A stretch of DNA of 44,856 bases from an uncultured Bacteroidales bacterium (GTDB taxonomy: Bacteria > Bacteroidota > Bacteroidia > Bacteroidales > Paludibacteraceae), in contig CAMHSB010000016.1 in NCBI GenBank assembly GCA_946187695.1, positions 1-44,856 on the forward strand. Direction: 5' to 3'. Shown one piece after another: positions 15,622 through 24,175 of the stretch. Position 1 is the stretch's first letter. Each line of letters begins with the position of its first letter. A model generated the notes under the pieces. The model ran no database searches. It was given only the letters and a program-made list of their open reading frames with translations, and was not told where the DNA came from. The position numbers were made by a program, and so were the translations under genes.

Positions 15622-16929
15622 ATGGCAAGTTTTGTAGTAGAAGGAGGACATAAACTGCACGGCTCGATCACGCCGCAAGGTGCCAAGAACGAGGCGCTGC
15701 AAGTGCTATGTGCCGTGCTGCTGACCAAGGAGACGGTAGTGATCAACAACCTGCCGAACATCCTCGATGTCAATAACCTCATTGACCTGCTTGCGTCGAT
15801 CGGTGTGCGTGTGGAGAAACTCGCTAAGGGCATCTATGCCTTCACGGCGCGTGAGCTGGATACGGCATATCTGCGCAGTGCCGATTTCCTGAAGAAATGC
15901 AATAAGTTACGCGGCTCGGTGATGCTCATTGGTCCGTTATTGGCTCGTTTGGGCGAAGTGACGTACGCCAAACCCGGAGGCGATAAGATTGGTCGTCGGC
16001 GCCTGGATACGCATTTCCAAGGCATGGTCAATCTGGGGGCTACGTTTGAGTACGACCAGAATCTGTTGGCGTATCGTTTCGATGGGAAGCACCTCAAAGG
16101 CACGTATATGTTGCTGGACGAGGCGTCTGTTACCGGTACGGCGAATATCATTATGGCATCTGTGCTGGCCGAAGGAACGACGACGATTTACAATGCCGCT
16201 TGCGAACCCTATTTGCAGCAGCTCTGTAAGTTGCTTAATAACATGGGCGCGAAGATCAGCGGGGTAGGCAGTAACTTGCTGACGATCGAAGGTGTGAAGG
16301 AACTCCATGGGGCGCAACACACGTTGCTGCCAGATATGATTGAGGTGGGTTCGTTCATCGGTATGGCCGCGATCACGGGTTCGGAGTTGCGCATCAAGCA
16401 TGTTAGTTACCACGATTTGGGTATCATCCCCGATGCTTTCCGTCGGCTGGGTATCCGCATCGATGTGGATGGTGACGATATCATTGTTCCTGCGCAGGAG
16501 CACTACCAGATTGAGTCCTTCCTGGATGGTTCGATTCTAACGGTAGCTGATGCTCCATGGCCGGGTCTGACACCGGACTTGTTGTCTGTGTTGCTCGTGG
16601 TGGCTACACAAGCAAAAGGCACGGTACTTATTCATCAGAAGATGTTCGAGAGCCGTCTGTTCTTTGTCGATAAACTGATCGACATGGGAGCACAGATCAT
16701 CCTCTGCGACCCGCACCGCGCGGTGGTGGTAGGTCATGACCATCAGCGACAACTGAAGCATAATAACATGACGAGCCCCGATATCCGTGCCGGTATCGCG
16801 ATGCTGATTGCTGCAATGAGTGCCGAAGGCACGAGTAAGATCGACCACATCGACCAGATCGATCGCGGTTACGAGGATATCGAGCATCGTTTGAATGCAG
16901 TAGGGGCTAAGATTAGGAGAGAGGAATAA
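15622..16929 (+). CDS. murA: UDP-N-acetylglucosamine 1-carboxyvinyltransferase MurA (Asp variant)
   Basis: MurA transfers enolpyruvate from PEP to UDP-GlcNAc, the first committed peptidoglycan step. K22-N23 in AKNEAL are the conserved substrate-binding residues, and TVADAPWPGLTPDLLS is the active-site segment. The length, 435 residues, is normal. The loop that carries Cys115 in E. coli (PGGCAIG) reads PGGDKIG here, with Asp121 at the Cys position (codon GAT 15982-15984). Asp variants are known from Mycobacterium and Chlamydia: they stay active but are not alkylated by fosfomycin. The gene follows murB by 1 base, and dsbD follows after 5 bases through a reduplicated tract. Confidence 0.95.
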   Translation: MASFVVEGGHKLHGSITPQGAKNEALQVLCAVLLTKETVVINNLPNILDVNNLIDLLASIGVRVEKLAKGIYAFTARELDTAYLRSADFLKKCNKLRGSVMLIGPLLARLGEVTYAKPGGDKIGRRRLDTHFQGMVNLGATFEYDQNLLAYRFDGKHLKGTYMLLDEASVTGTANIIMASVLAEGTTTIYNAACEPYLQQLCKLLNNMGAKISGVGSNLLTIEGVKELHGAQHTLLPDMIEVGSFIGMAAITGSELRIKHVSYHDLGIIPDAFRRLGIRIDVDGDDIIVPAQEHYQIESFLDGSILTVADAPWPGLTPDLLSVLLVVATQAKGTVLIHQKMFESRLFFVDKLIDMGAQIILCDPHRAVVVGHDHQRQLKHNNMTSPDIRAGIAMLIAAMSAEGTSKIDHIDQIDRGYEDIEHRLNAVGAKIRREE

Positions 16930-16960
16930 AGGTTATGGGTTATAGGTTAAAGGTTATAGG
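16929..16960 (+). repeat. Reduplicated GGTTATRGG tract at murA-dsbD junction
   Basis: GGTTATGGGTTATAGG is followed by TTAAAGGTTATAGG, three copies of a 9-base word. It contains the dsbD start and encodes MGYRLKVIG, the n-region of its signal peptide. Confidence 0.6.
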
Positions 16961-18521
16961 CTTTTTACTATGCTGTTTTTTCGCTTCGTTGCAGGCGCAA
17001 ATAATGGAGCCGGTGAAATGGACTGGAGAAACGATAGGAGATAGTGTGCGGATCCGGGCAGCGATTGAGCCGGGCTGGCACATGAATATCATTGAATTCG
17101 GGGAAAGGGAGTTCGAGGAGGAGTTCGCGGATTCGTTTGTGATCACGTTGGCTAAGGAGGAAGTAATGCCGATACGGTACAATGCGTGCGATGATAGAAT
17201 GTGTACAGCACCTGAGGTATGGGAGTATAAAGGGATAGAGGACGCTTCGCTACAGGACGGCAATAAATCGCCTACAGGGGATAGGTCGTTGTTTTGGATC
17301 TTTGTGTTGGGATTGTTGGGTGGATTGTTGGCGATCTTTACGCCTTGCGTGTGGCCAATTATTCCGATGACGGTGAGCTTTTTCTTGAAAAAAGGCGGCG
17401 GAATCAAAGATGCGGTGTTATACGGCTTGAGCATTATTGTGCTGTATGTGGGCCTGGGACTGTTGGTGACGCTGCTTTTTGGGGCATCGGCGCTGAATGA
17501 CCTAAGCACGAACGCGGTAGTGAATATCTTCTTCTTTCTGCTGTTGGTGGTGTTTGCGCTGTCTTTCTTCGGGCTGTTCGAAATCACACTGCCGGATAGT
17601 TGGTCCACAGCGCTGGATAATAAGGCGCGTAGCACGGGTGGGGTCCTGAGTATCTTGCTGATGGCGTTTACGTTAGTGATAGTATCGTTTTCGTGCACGG
17701 GACCTATTATCGGCACGCTGTTGGTAGAAGCGGCTGGCAAGTCTTTGTTGGCTCCGGCTATAGGAATGTTGGGCTTTGCGATTGCGCTCGCTTTGCCTTT
17801 CTCGCTGTTTGCTATGTTCCCTCAGTGGCTCAAACAAGCACCTAAGTCCGGTGACTGGATGACAAGTTTCAAAGTGGTGTTGGCGTTCCTTGAGTTGGCG
17901 CTTTCGCTGAAGTTCTTGAGTGTGGCAGACATGGCATACGGGTGGGGTATATTGCCGAGATGGCTGTTTATCGCTATTTGGATTGTTTGTTTCCTGGGCA
18001 TAGGAATCTATCTTATATGGGATATATGGAGCGTATCGACCCCACGTAAAATCATCCGTGCGATCGTGATCATCCCATCCCTGGCCTTTGCGTTTTACCT
18101 GGTACCGGGTCTTCGCGGCGCACCGGTAAAAGCGATCGCTGCCTTTGCTCCTCCTATGGAGATAGAGGGTCGCGAGGTGTTTAACGATTATGAGGAAGGA
18201 CTAGCCTACGCACGTCAGGAAGGGAAACCGGTTATTATTGATTTCACCGGCTATGGGTGCGTGAATTGCCGTAAGATGGAAGCGTACGTGCTGGATGATG
18301 ATAGCGTGAAGGCGCGCTTGCAGAACTATGTGTTCATTGAGCTGTTTGTGGATGACAAGCGTGACGGAATAGGGGATGAGAACTCGCGTATCCAGCGAGA
18401 GTTATATGGTGCCAATGCGCAGCCGTTCTATGTGCAGCTCGATGCGTACGGGCATCAAGTGGCAAAGCCGATGGCGTTTACGACGGACCCGATGGAGTTT
18501 ATTAATTGGCTAATTTATTAA
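16935..18521 (+). CDS. dsbD: Thiol:disulfide interchange protein DsbD
   Basis: DsbD carries electrons from cytoplasmic thioredoxin across the inner membrane to periplasmic thiol proteins. A signal peptide (about residues 1-22, ending LQAQ) is followed by a periplasmic domain with a Cys pair in NACDDRMCTAP. A multi-spanning core contains the two redox cysteines (TPCVWPIIP and FSCTGPIIG), and a C-terminal thioredoxin-like domain has CVNC at 442-445. All three redox pairs are present. The next gene starts 2 bases after its stop. The signal-peptide n-region is built from the GGTTATAGG repeat tract. Nearby outer-membrane and secreted proteins may be clients. Confidence 0.9.
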   Translation: MGYRLKVIGFLLCCFFASLQAQIMEPVKWTGETIGDSVRIRAAIEPGWHMNIIEFGEREFEEEFADSFVITLAKEEVMPIRYNACDDRMCTAPEVWEYKGIEDASLQDGNKSPTGDRSLFWIFVLGLLGGLLAIFTPCVWPIIPMTVSFFLKKGGGIKDAVLYGLSIIVLYVGLGLLVTLLFGASALNDLSTNAVVNIFFFLLLVVFALSFFGLFEITLPDSWSTALDNKARSTGGVLSILLMAFTLVIVSFSCTGPIIGTLLVEAAGKSLLAPAIGMLGFAIALALPFSLFAMFPQWLKQAPKSGDWMTSFKVVLAFLELALSLKFLSVADMAYGWGILPRWLFIAIWIVCFLGIGIYLIWDIWSVSTPRKIIRAIVIIPSLAFAFYLVPGLRGAPVKAIAAFAPPMEIEGREVFNDYEEGLAYARQEGKPVIIDFTGYGCVNCRKMEAYVLDDDSVKARLQNYVFIELFVDDKRDGIGDENSRIQRELYGANAQPFYVQLDAYGHQVAKPMAFTTDPMEFINWLIY

Positions 18522-18523
18522 TT

Positions 18524-19297
18524 ATGATACAAAAAAAACAATATGATACAAAGCGTCCACCGGAGAAGGAGATGATCTTCGGAATAAGGGCCGTGATGGA
18601 AGCGATTGATGCGGGTAAGGTGCTGGATAAAGTGCTGATCCGCCGCGATATGAGTTCAGCGATCGGCAGAAAGTTGCTGATTAAGTTAGAAGGAACGGGT
18701 ACGCAGATCCAGCGTGTACCGCTGGAGAAACTGAACCAGTTCACGGACAAGAACCACCAGGGCGTGATCGCTTTCCTGAGTCCGATCGAATTTACGCCGC
18801 TGGATAGTCTGGTGCAGAGTCTGTACGACGAAGGCAAGACTCCGCTGTTGATGCTACTGGACGGTGTAACAGATGTTCGTAACTTCGGTGCTATTGCACG
18901 TACCTGCGTGTGCGCAGGTGTACACGCGCTGATAATAGGTACGCGCGGGAGTGCGGCGATCAACGGCGATGCAGTAAAGGCCTCTGCGGGTGCGTTGCAT
19001 AGTTTGCCGATATGCAAGGTGGAGAACCTGCAGAACGCATTGACCTATCTGCGCGAAAGCGGACTGAGCCTCGTAGCTGCTACCGAGCACACGGACCGCA
19101 ACTACACGGAAGTGGATATGACGGTGCCGACCTGTATCGTGATGGGTTCGGAAGAGAAGGGTATCTACGAGGAGAACCTCAAGCTGTGTACAGATCAGGT
19201 TCGGTTGCCGATGACCGGAGTAATCGAAAGTCTGAACGTGAGCGTGGCAGCCGGTGTGTTTATCTACGAGGCGGTGAGACAGCGGAGCGCTAAATGA
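18524..19297 (+). CDS. RlmB/TrmH-type rRNA 2'-O-methyltransferase
   Basis: This SpoU-family SPOUT methyltransferase uses SAM to methylate a ribose 2'-hydroxyl in RNA; the layout most resembles RlmB (23S G2251). An N-terminal substrate-binding domain (IFGIRAVMEAI to GVIAF) precedes the knotted catalytic domain. Motifs there are LDGVTDVRNFGAIARTC, IVMGSEEKGI and LPMTGVIESLNVSVAAGV. ATG 18524 is chosen, 2 bases after the dsbD stop; an in-frame ATG at 18506 would overlap dsbD and add MANLLI. Its stop shares ATGA with the next gene (start 19294), so translation is coupled. The exact target nucleotide is not certain. Confidence 0.88.
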   Translation: MIQKKQYDTKRPPEKEMIFGIRAVMEAIDAGKVLDKVLIRRDMSSAIGRKLLIKLEGTGTQIQRVPLEKLNQFTDKNHQGVIAFLSPIEFTPLDSLVQSLYDEGKTPLLMLLDGVTDVRNFGAIARTCVCAGVHALIIGTRGSAAINGDAVKASAGALHSLPICKVENLQNALTYLRESGLSLVAATEHTDRNYTEVDMTVPTCIVMGSEEKGIYEENLKLCTDQVRLPMTGVIESLNVSVAAGVFIYEAVRQRSAK

Positions 19298-20481
19298 TTG
19301 CAGGAAGAATGAAGCGACTATTGTGGATAATAGGAATATGGATGAGTGTCTCTGCCGTTGCGCAGGACACGATTCCTATGTACCTTCATCCCGTGGACAG
19401 CGCTTGTTTTTTTCCTGTAGAGGACGTACAGATACCTCCTATTCACATCGCCGAGCCGCGTAAGAACTGGATCAACAGACTGTTAGATAGAGCCGATCGT
19501 TTCTTTATGAAGAATGTCGATCCGAACTATCTTATGTTGCCGCAACATCGTTTTCGCATAGCGATTAGCGGTGACTGGGGGAGTGTTTATACATCGATGC
19601 ATTGCAATGACATTCCTTATTATGAGAACGTCAATATGAGTCTCGGCTCCAATATAGCCCCTAAATTGGGACTCGTTTTCTCGTATCGGAATACGAATAT
19701 CGGTTATTCTGTGGACCTGTTTCGCGGGTATTCGAACTTTAAGTTTTCCATTCTGCAGAATGGTTTCGGAATAGAGCTCTTCCGACGTAAGACCACGTTC
19801 TCCGGAGGAGGTATTGAGTCTTCAGGAACAGGTGGCAAACTGGAAGTTGGAAGCGGTGACATAGCTACGACGACGTTCTTCCTTTCCGGCTATGTGGCGC
19901 TTAACCGGCGTAAGTTCTCTATGCCTGCGGCTTTTAACGCTTCGTTCATTCAGCGCAAGTCGGCAGGTTCTGCTCTTATCGTGGCGGATTTTATCTACTC
20001 CCGCATGGCGCTTTTGAGCGATGCGCTGGTCTCGCGAACAGGAGGCGTCAATGAGATGGAACTTTACCAGATAGCTATCGGAGCCGGTTATGGGTATAAC
20101 TACACGCCGAATAAAGGGAAGTTCCTGTTGCACGTTTCGGCAACACCGATGTTGGCTGTCTTGAACCGAATGATCATTACCGGCGATGACCGGATGTTCA
20201 TGCCGGATGAAGCAGGTTATAACCTTATTCTCAGCCGTAAAATCAAACCCGAGTTCCCTGTTTATATCACGGGACAAGCGAAAGTGGCGTTGGCGTATAA
20301 TATATCGCCGCGGTTTGTGTTGGCATTTAATACGGTGGTGAATAATATCCGTTTCAAGGCGAAAGATCGAATGATTGCTACCGGTTCTACCAGTACGCTT
20401 ACCGATAATCCCGAGATACGCATGAGAACGATGACTTGGGACTGGAATGCCGTGCTTTATTTCGGAGTCCGGTTCCTGTAA
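19294..20481 (+). CDS. DUF4421 family outer-membrane protein
   Basis: The 395-residue product begins with a signal peptide (MKRLLWIIGIWMSVSAVAQ after a short lead). NVDPNYLMLPQHRF and PKLGLVFSYRNTNIGYSVDL are characteristic of the DUF4421 family of Bacteroidota. The rest alternates hydrophobic and polar residues and ends in an aromatic strand (AVLYFGVRFL), as outer-membrane beta-barrels do. The function is unknown. ATG 19294 overlaps the upstream stop; the second Met (19309) gives a better signal peptide and may be the true start. An RluA-type gene follows after a reduplicated spacer. Confidence 0.75.
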   Translation: MIAGRMKRLLWIIGIWMSVSAVAQDTIPMYLHPVDSACFFPVEDVQIPPIHIAEPRKNWINRLLDRADRFFMKNVDPNYLMLPQHRFRIAISGDWGSVYTSMHCNDIPYYENVNMSLGSNIAPKLGLVFSYRNTNIGYSVDLFRGYSNFKFSILQNGFGIELFRRKTTFSGGGIESSGTGGKLEVGSGDIATTTFFLSGYVALNRRKFSMPAAFNASFIQRKSAGSALIVADFIYSRMALLSDALVSRTGGVNEMELYQIAIGAGYGYNYTPNKGKFLLHVSATPMLAVLNRMIITGDDRMFMPDEAGYNLILSRKIKPEFPVYITGQAKVALAYNISPRFVLAFNTVVNNIRFKAKDRMIATGSTSTLTDNPEIRMRTMTWDWNAVLYFGVRFL

Positions 20482-20517
20482 ATGGTAAATGAGAAAATGA
20501 CTAAATGAGGAAATGTC
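20481..20517 (+). repeat. Reduplicated AAATGAG tract in spacer
   Basis: AATGGTAAATGAGAAAATGA continues CTAAATGAGGAAATGTC; an (A)AATGA-like word occurs four times or more. It fills the whole gap between the DUF4421 stop and the next start. Confidence 0.5.
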
Positions 20518-21198
20518 ATGACCGTTTTATACGAAGATAACCATATTATAGCCGTCAACAAGACCTGCAACGAGATCGTGCAGGGCGATAAGACGGGCGA
20601 CACGCCGCTGAGCGAGATTGTAAAAGCTTATATCAAGGACAAATACAATAAGCCCGGTGAGGTGTTTCTGGGTGTAACCCATCGTCTGGATCGTCCCACG
20701 AGCGGGGTAGTGCTCTTTGCTCGCACATCCAAAGCACTGACGCGTCTCAATGAGATGTTTAAGTCGCACGAGCAGATCAAAAAGACCTATTGGGCGATTG
20801 TACAAGGCTGTCCCAAACAACCCGAAGCGAGGCTCGAAAACTGGTTGATTCGTAACGAAGCGCAGAACAAATCGTATATCGTCAAACCCAATGCCAAAGA
20901 GGCGAAACAGGCTGTCTTGTCGTATAAGACGCTCGTGAAGGGCGACCACTACACGCTTTTGGAAGTGAACTTAGAGACCGGACGTCATCACCAGATACGT
21001 TGTCAGTTGGCGGCTATCGGTTGTCCGGTGAAGGGCGATCTGAAATACGGCGCCAAACGTTCGAACCCTGACGGTGGCATTTGTCTGCATGCACGAAAAA
21101 TTGAATTTATTCACCCTGTAAGTAAGATACAACTATGCATTACAGCTCCCGTACCCAACGATTCATTATGGCAGCAATTGGCTGCCTCTGTTCAGTAA
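20518..21198 (+). CDS. RluA-family RNA pseudouridine synthase
   Basis: The enzyme isomerises uridine to pseudouridine in rRNA or tRNA. The catalytic motif HRLDRPTSGVVLFA contains the nucleophile Asp58, and LETGRHHQIRCQLAAIG and GDLKYGA are the other family blocks. At 226 residues it is short and has no N-terminal S4 domain, as in the RluC/D-like short forms (YqcB/TruC group). The target site cannot be deduced. The downstream pectate lyase-like gene starts inside this gene, 64 bases before its stop, in another frame. That overlap is long and suggests tight translational coupling or a mis-set start. Confidence 0.9.
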   Translation: MTVLYEDNHIIAVNKTCNEIVQGDKTGDTPLSEIVKAYIKDKYNKPGEVFLGVTHRLDRPTSGVVLFARTSKALTRLNEMFKSHEQIKKTYWAIVQGCPKQPEARLENWLIRNEAQNKSYIVKPNAKEAKQAVLSYKTLVKGDHYTLLEVNLETGRHHQIRCQLAAIGCPVKGDLKYGAKRSNPDGGICLHARKIEFIHPVSKIQLCITAPVPNDSLWQQLAASVQ

Positions 21199-22808
21199 TC
21201 GCATCCGCAGCCGTGTTGCCGGACACGATCGTGGCTTTCCCGGGTGCCGAAGGATTCGGTAAATATACTTCCGGTGGTCGCGGAGGTAAAGTGGTGTATG
21301 TGACGACGTTGGCTGACGATGCCAATGGAGAGACGGTAGGCTCGTTGCGATGGGCGATTAAGCAGTATCCGAGTGAGCCGTTGACGGTGTGTTTTGCCGT
21401 GACGGGAGAGATCCGGTTGGTGGATCGGTTGTATTTCGATCGTCGTGAGAATTTTACGTTAGCCGGCCAAACAGCGCCCGGAGCAGGAATTGTTATCACG
21501 CACAATAAGGTGGAATTCGGCAATTCGAAGAATTTCATCGTCCGCAATCTCCGTTTCCGCATAGGGCGCTACGATGTGAACGGTAATAAACTGGAGAAGA
21601 ACGCGGTAGGAGCAGAGAACTGCGAGAACTATATCTTTGATCACTGCGAGTTCGGCTGGTCGATGGAGGAGAACTTTAACACGAACGACAGTCATTTCTT
21701 CACGGTGCAATACAGCATCGTTCATGAGGGTCTGTATAATGCCGGGCATAAGAAAGGCGTACGTGGTTACGGATGCCAGTGGGGCGGTTCTCCGGCCAGT
21801 TACCATCATAACCTGTTAGTGAATAACAATGCCCGTTCGTGTCGTTTTAACGGGGCGCAAAATCAGGATTTTGTAGTCTATCTGGACTATATCAATAATG
21901 TGCAGTATAATTTCGAAGGCGGTTCCACAGGTTGTTACGGGGGTGAGAATACGGCGAAATTGGACAGCGGTGAATATAATGGTTTGAACTCAGCCCATGA
22001 ATGTAATTTTATCCATAACTACTATAAGGTAGGACCGAATACCTCGGGCAAGAAATATTTTGTTTCGGTAGAGAAAGCGCGTTCGGGAGCTACCTCATGG
22101 GGACCGAGCCAATGGTATCTCTCCGGTAATATGTTCGAAGGGGCAGATGCTGCTACTACGGATAACTGGTTGGCTGTGAACGTGAAGTCCTATACCCAAG
22201 AGGATGTACGTGTAGATACGCTTATTCGGCCGCAAACGCCTTGGTGGAAATGGACGGAAGATTCTATCTACGGACGTTATGATTTCGATAAGTATGCCTA
22301 TGCGGTCGAGGCTTATGAGACTGCTGAACAAGCGTATGCCACCGTGATGGACACGGTGGGCTGTTTCCCGCGAGATCATGTGGGATTGCGATTGATCAGC
22401 GATACGCGTGCCGGTACGCACACGTATGTAGGCAGCAAAGGCAAGAAGAAAGGTATTATTGATTCCGAAGAAGATGCCGAAGGTTTCTATGCTTATATAG
22501 AGGTAGCACCCTTAACGGATACGGACCTAGACGGCATGCCGGATGTATGGGAGATCGCCAACGGCTGCGACCCGAATGTGGCGGACAACAATGTGCGCCA
22601 TGCGAGCGGTTATACGATGCTCGAGATATACCTCGACGATGCGATGCATGATAAACTGCCGATGGACGATGGGTATAAGCCTTCTGAAGAAGGAGTTGAT
22701 AGTGTAGAGTTTAAAGTTGAGAGTAATAAAATACTCCGCGACGGACAGATCTATATCCAGCGCGGAGCAAAGATCTATACGATAACCGGATTACCGATTA
22801 TCGATTAG
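21135..22808 (+). CDS. Secreted pectate lyase-like protein with C-terminal tail motif
   Basis: This 557-residue protein resembles family 1 polysaccharide lyases (right-handed beta-helix): AFPGAEGFGKYTSGGRGGKVVYVT, SLRWAI, GEIRL, NFIVRNLRFRIG and FDHCEFGWSMEEN. ATG 21135 is preferred because it gives a signal peptide with a basic n-region (MHYSSRTQRFIMAAIGC); ATG 21168 lacks one. A DTDLDGMPDVWE calcium-binding-like motif lies near residue 457. The end carries ILRDGQIYIQRG...YTITG, a tail shared with the subtilase at 30415. It is preceded by DSVEFKVES, encoded by a reduplicated tract. Substrate could be pectin-like plant polysaccharide. The catalytic residues were not verified. Confidence 0.8.
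   Translation: MHYSSRTQRFIMAAIGCLCSVIASAAVLPDTIVAFPGAEGFGKYTSGGRGGKVVYVTTLADDANGETVGSLRWAIKQYPSEPLTVCFAVTGEIRLVDRLYFDRRENFTLAGQTAPGAGIVITHNKVEFGNSKNFIVRNLRFRIGRYDVNGNKLEKNAVGAENCENYIFDHCEFGWSMEENFNTNDSHFFTVQYSIVHEGLYNAGHKKGVRGYGCQWGGSPASYHHNLLVNNNARSCRFNGAQNQDFVVYLDYINNVQYNFEGGSTGCYGGENTAKLDSGEYNGLNSAHECNFIHNYYKVGPNTSGKKYFVSVEKARSGATSWGPSQWYLSGNMFEGADAATTDNWLAVNVKSYTQEDVRVDTLIRPQTPWWKWTEDSIYGRYDFDKYAYAVEAYETAEQAYATVMDTVGCFPRDHVGLRLISDTRAGTHTYVGSKGKKKGIIDSEEDAEGFYAYIEVAPLTDTDLDGMPDVWEIANGCDPNVADNNVRHASGYTMLEIYLDDAMHDKLPMDDGYKPSEEGVDSVEFKVESNKILRDGQIYIQRGAKIYTITGLPIID
22695..22725 (+). repeat. In-frame reduplicated tract before lyase tail
   Basis: GTTGATAGTGTAGAGTTTAA followed by AGTTGAGAGT encodes VDSVEFKVES, a linker just before the ILRDGQ tail. 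Confidence 0.55.
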
Positions 22809-22824
22809 AGATTATCGATTAGAG
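22797..22824. repeat. Perfect 2 x 14-bp tandem repeat
   Basis: ATTATCGATTAGAG occurs twice in direct succession (22797-22810 and 22811-22824). It spans the stop of the lyase gene and reaches the 3' end of the convergent rsmG. Each unit contains the palindrome ATCGAT. Confidence 0.9.
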
Positions 22825-23433
22825 GGGCAGGTAGATGACCTGTTTGGTTTCGAACCACTCGCCTTTGAACCAATCGCTGCAGGGGGTAACCTCTGCAGTT
22901 TTTATGTAGGGTGCAATCTCGTCTTTCAGGTCACCGCCTTTGAGCACGACGAGACCGTTCGGCACAGCGTTGCGGTGCTTGTTGGAGATATTCTTCTGCA
23001 CTAGCTTTACCAAGTCGGGTAGGGGCATCACGGCACGCGAAACGACAAAGTCGAACTTCTGCTTCTCTTCCTCCACGCGCTCTTGTTTGCAAACGACATT
23101 CGTCAACCCAAGAGCGTTTGCTACCTCTTTTGCTACCTTGATTTTCTTCCCGATGGAATCGATTAGCAGGAAGTGACACTCCGGAAACAAAATTGCCAAC
23201 GGGATACCCGGGAAACCGCCTCCAGTACCGACATCCATAATGGTCGTGCCGGGTTGGAAGGGCAGCAGTTTGGCAATCGCTAGCGAGTGGAGCACATGAT
23301 GCTCGTAGAGGTTGTCGATATCCTTGCGCGAGATGACGTTGATCTTGCTGTTCCAATCGCGATAAAGTGCGTCAAGCTGAGCAAACTGCTCAGCCTGACG
23401 ATCACTTAGTTTGAAATATTCAGAAATGATCAT
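22819..23433 (-). CDS. rsmG: 16S rRNA (guanine527-N7)-methyltransferase RsmG
   Basis: RsmG methylates G527 of 16S rRNA with SAM. The 204-residue length and the SAM-binding block MDVGTGGGFPGIPLAILFP are diagnostic; LYEHHVLHSLAIAKL and FDFVVSRAVMPLPDLVKL also fit. Its ATG overlaps the stop of the yebC-type gene by one base (TAATG), so the two are translationally coupled. The last codons overlap the tandem repeat at 22797-22824. Loss of RsmG gives low-level streptomycin resistance in other bacteria. Confidence 0.95.
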   Translation of the reverse strand: MIISEYFKLSDRQAEQFAQLDALYRDWNSKINVISRKDIDNLYEHHVLHSLAIAKLLPFQPGTTIMDVGTGGGFPGIPLAILFPECHFLLIDSIGKKIKVAKEVANALGLTNVVCKQERVEEEKQKFDFVVSRAVMPLPDLVKLVQKNISNKHRNAVPNGLVVLKGGDLKDEIAPYIKTAEVTPCSDWFKGEWFETKQVIYLPL

Positions 23434-24152
23434 TATTCCGCCATGTTGGTGAATACGTTCTGAACGTCCTCGTCCTCTTCGATCTTGTCGATGAGTTTCT
23501 GTACGGACTCGCGTTGCTCGTCGGTCAGTTCCTTGGTGTCGTTCGGGATACGAACAAACTCCATCGATTGGATCTCAAAGCCGTTGTCCTCGAGGTATTT
23601 CTGCATGTTGACTGCCTCGTTGAAATCGGAATAGATGACGATGGTGTTCTCTTCCTCGTCCACGCCGAGTTCCTCTACGCCAAAATCGATGAGTTCCAGC
23701 TCCAGTTCATCCAGATCGATACCGTCCTTCATCGTAACAGTGAAGCAAGCCTTACGATCAAAGAGGAACTGCAGACTACCCTGTGTACCGAGCGTGCCGC
23801 CGAACTTGGTGAAGTAGGAACGGATGTTCGCTACCGTACGCATGTGGTTATCGGTGGCTGTCTCCACGAAGATCGCGATACCGTGCGGGCCGTATCCTTC
23901 GTAGTTGATCTCCTTGTAACCCTCCGAGGATTTATCGGTAGCTTTCTTGATAGCACGATCGATATTGTCCTTCGGCATGTTCTCGCGCTTGCACTGTTGG
24001 ATCAGTGCACGCAGACGCGGGTTGGAGTCGGGATCCGGTCCGCCCTCACGGGCTGCAATCGTGATTTCCTTGCCTAATTTGGTAAATGTGCGGGACATAT
24101 GTCCCCATCTTTTCAGTTTTGTTGCTTTGCGATATTCAAAAGCTCTTCCCAT
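23433..24152 (-). CDS. YebC/PmpR (TACO1) family protein
   Basis: The 239-residue protein shows the family start MGRAFEYRKATKLKRWGHMS, then KLGKEITIAAREGGPDPDSN and MPKDNIDRAIKKATDK. The last third contains EEDEDVQNVFTNM. YebC proteins were long annotated as transcription regulators; recent work links members to ribosome function at difficult sequences such as proline runs. It is cytoplasmic. It lies 19 bases downstream of the OmpA-domain gene, with an 18-bp AT palindrome between, and is coupled to rsmG downstream. No separate promoter was found. Confidence 0.92.
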   Translation of the reverse strand: MGRAFEYRKATKLKRWGHMSRTFTKLGKEITIAAREGGPDPDSNPRLRALIQQCKRENMPKDNIDRAIKKATDKSSEGYKEINYEGYGPHGIAIFVETATDNHMRTVANIRSYFTKFGGTLGTQGSLQFLFDRKACFTVTMKDGIDLDELELELIDFGVEELGVDEEENTIVIYSDFNEAVNMQKYLEDNGFEIQSMEFVRIPNDTKELTDEQRESVQKLIDKIEEDEDVQNVFTNMAE

Positions 24153-24157
24153 AATAT

Positions 24158-24175
24158 ATAAAATTTAAATTTTAT
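24158..24175. repeat. 18-bp AT palindrome at gene junction
   Basis: ATAAAATTTAAATTTTAT is a perfect palindrome made of AAATTT words. It covers the stop codon of the OmpA-domain gene (24172-24174) and lies just before the yebC-type start. It may belong with the reduplicated tracts elsewhere or act as a weak hairpin. Confidence 0.5.
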
